Positions 63,469 through 64,000 of a DNA stretch of 64,000 bases are shown piece by piece (within the stretch, counting starts at the first letter, position 1; each line of letters begins with the position of its first letter). The DNA is from Polynucleobacter sp. 31A-FELB (GTDB lineage Bacteria; Pseudomonadota; Gammaproteobacteria; Burkholderiales; Burkholderiaceae): the NCBI RefSeq assembly GCF_018882405.1, contig NZ_JACVOO010000001.1, forward strand, positions 124,001 to 188,000, read 5' to 3'. The notes beneath the pieces were generated by a model that did not search any database, had not been told where the DNA came from, and saw only the letters and a list, made by a program, of their open reading frames with translations. Position numbers and translations under genes: made by a program.

Positions 63469-64000
63469 TTAATTGTTAATAATAAAATGTAATCTAACTT
63501 CGCCCAACTCTACCAAATCCCCATTTGACAATTCGGTTTGGGTAATTTTGTTTTCATTTACAAATACACCATTAGTAGAGGCAAGATCGACAATATAAAA
63601 TCCACCCTCTCTCCTCCTATGAATCTCAGCGTGATGAGAGGAGATGGAGTCATTCATTAAACGAATATCGTTATCTGCCCCTCTTCCAATACGACTTGCA
63701 GTTTTTGTAATTGAATATCTAGTTCCCTCCCCATTCATTTCATCTAGAAATGCGTATTCAATAGGGCTAGATTTATTTTTAAATCTTTTGATTCCAACAA
63801 TTACCGCGGCTAGCATTGCAAGGGAAAGTAAAAAAATCCACCAAAAATGCATTAACCAGTCAAGTGATCTCCGCCAATAACTCCGGCCAACAGAAAAATC
63901 AGCTGTCGTAGAAACTATTATGGGATCAGGAGTGTCCGCATTCATCTCGAGAGAGATTGTCTGCACACCCCTAAACGGAGTTGAGTCAAAACTAATATCA
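63469..64000 (-). CDS. FHA-domain membrane protein, truncated by the window edge
   Basis: The first possible start inside the window is a GTG at 63966, but the frame stays open to the edge and the upstream residues (DISFDSTPFRGVQ) look coding, so the N-terminus is probably outside. What is visible: an outside segment, one membrane helix (FWWIFLLSLAMLAAVIVGI) and a C-terminal FHA domain (ASRIGRGADNDIRL, SISSHHAEIHRR, DLASTNGVFV). This fits a membrane FHA receptor, perhaps with a von Willebrand-type extracellular domain; that is inference. It lies 2 bases upstream of the next FHA gene. Confidence 0.8.
   Translation of the reverse strand, partial: DISFDSTPFRGVQTISLEMNADTPDPIIVSTTADFSVGRSYWRRSLDWLMHFWWIFLLSLAMLAAVIVGIKRFKNKSSPIEYAFLDEMNGEGTRYSITKTASRIGRGADNDIRLMNDSISSHHAEIHRRREGGFYIVDLASTNGVFVNENKITQTELSNGDLVELGEVRLHFIINN

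Noticed and set aside
57622-64000. Type VI secretion control cluster
   Set aside because: Kinase, phosphatase and FHA genes recall PpkA/PppA/Fha, but no tss structural gene is seen in the window, so the assignment is not supported here.

Overview
The window reads as a chromosomal segment of a betaproteobacterium of the Burkholderiaceae, most likely Polynucleobacter. The evidence is the small compact genes, the order pheS-pheT-ihfA-merR, sucA-sucB-lpdA followed by an AFG1/ZapE ATPase, an H-NS with the betaproteobacterial C-terminal motif, and the moderate GC content. The genus call is inference; the betaproteobacterial placement is firmer.

Layout. Positions 1-21,100 are conserved housekeeping DNA, nearly all on the minus strand: bamC-dapA-methyltransferase-trpS, a PHP phosphoesterase, zapE-lpdA-sucB-sucA (2-oxoglutarate dehydrogenase), a plus-strand HTH/receiver regulator, an H-NS gene, a thioesterase, tRNA-Pro(GGG), merR-ihfA-pheT-pheS, and rplT-rpmI-infC-thrS. 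infC appears to start at a rare ATC (or ATT) codon.

Positions 21,250-32,989 form an 11.7-kb genomic island in tRNA-Val(GAC). An intact tRNA-Val lies at the thrS side and a 37-nt copy of the 5' half of the same tRNA lies at the relA side. The island carries an RHH protein, an Xis-like protein, a tyrosine integrase, a GIY-YIG nuclease, hipBA, and an overlapping three-gene operon of very large proteins. Two of these (1129 and 935 aa) end in tyrosine-recombinase-like cores, and the third (182 aa) has a ParB-like fold signature. This recombinase trio is the best candidate here for a poorly described system.

Positions 33,000-50,573 return to core and near-core genes: relA, a cation-diffusion-facilitator/alpha-beta-hydrolase fusion, scoAB, ETF-ubiquinone oxidoreductase, two MFS transporters, aroC, CBS protein, YihY, wrbA, a histone-H1-like Lys/Ala/Pro protein, ppk2, a hydrolase and small exported proteins.

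From 50,611 a second integrated element begins at the 3' half of a tRNA-Arg(TCT), whose 5' half is missing. It holds an integrase, a short antisense coding remnant, an unknown protein, a primase/RepA-like AAA protein and an HGGXTG-type zinc protein. Its right boundary is not visible.

From 55,427 come a secreted protein made of twelve perfect 8-residue Tyr/Gly/Pro repeats and two surface-adhesin-like exported proteins. Convergent to these is a tight minus-strand phosphosignalling operon: FHA proteins, a PP2C phosphatase, an HtrA-like protease fused to FHA, an RDD-FHA protein, and a Ser/Thr kinase fused to MORN repeats. The first gene of this operon runs off the right edge. No type VI secretion gene is in view, so the output of this module is unknown.
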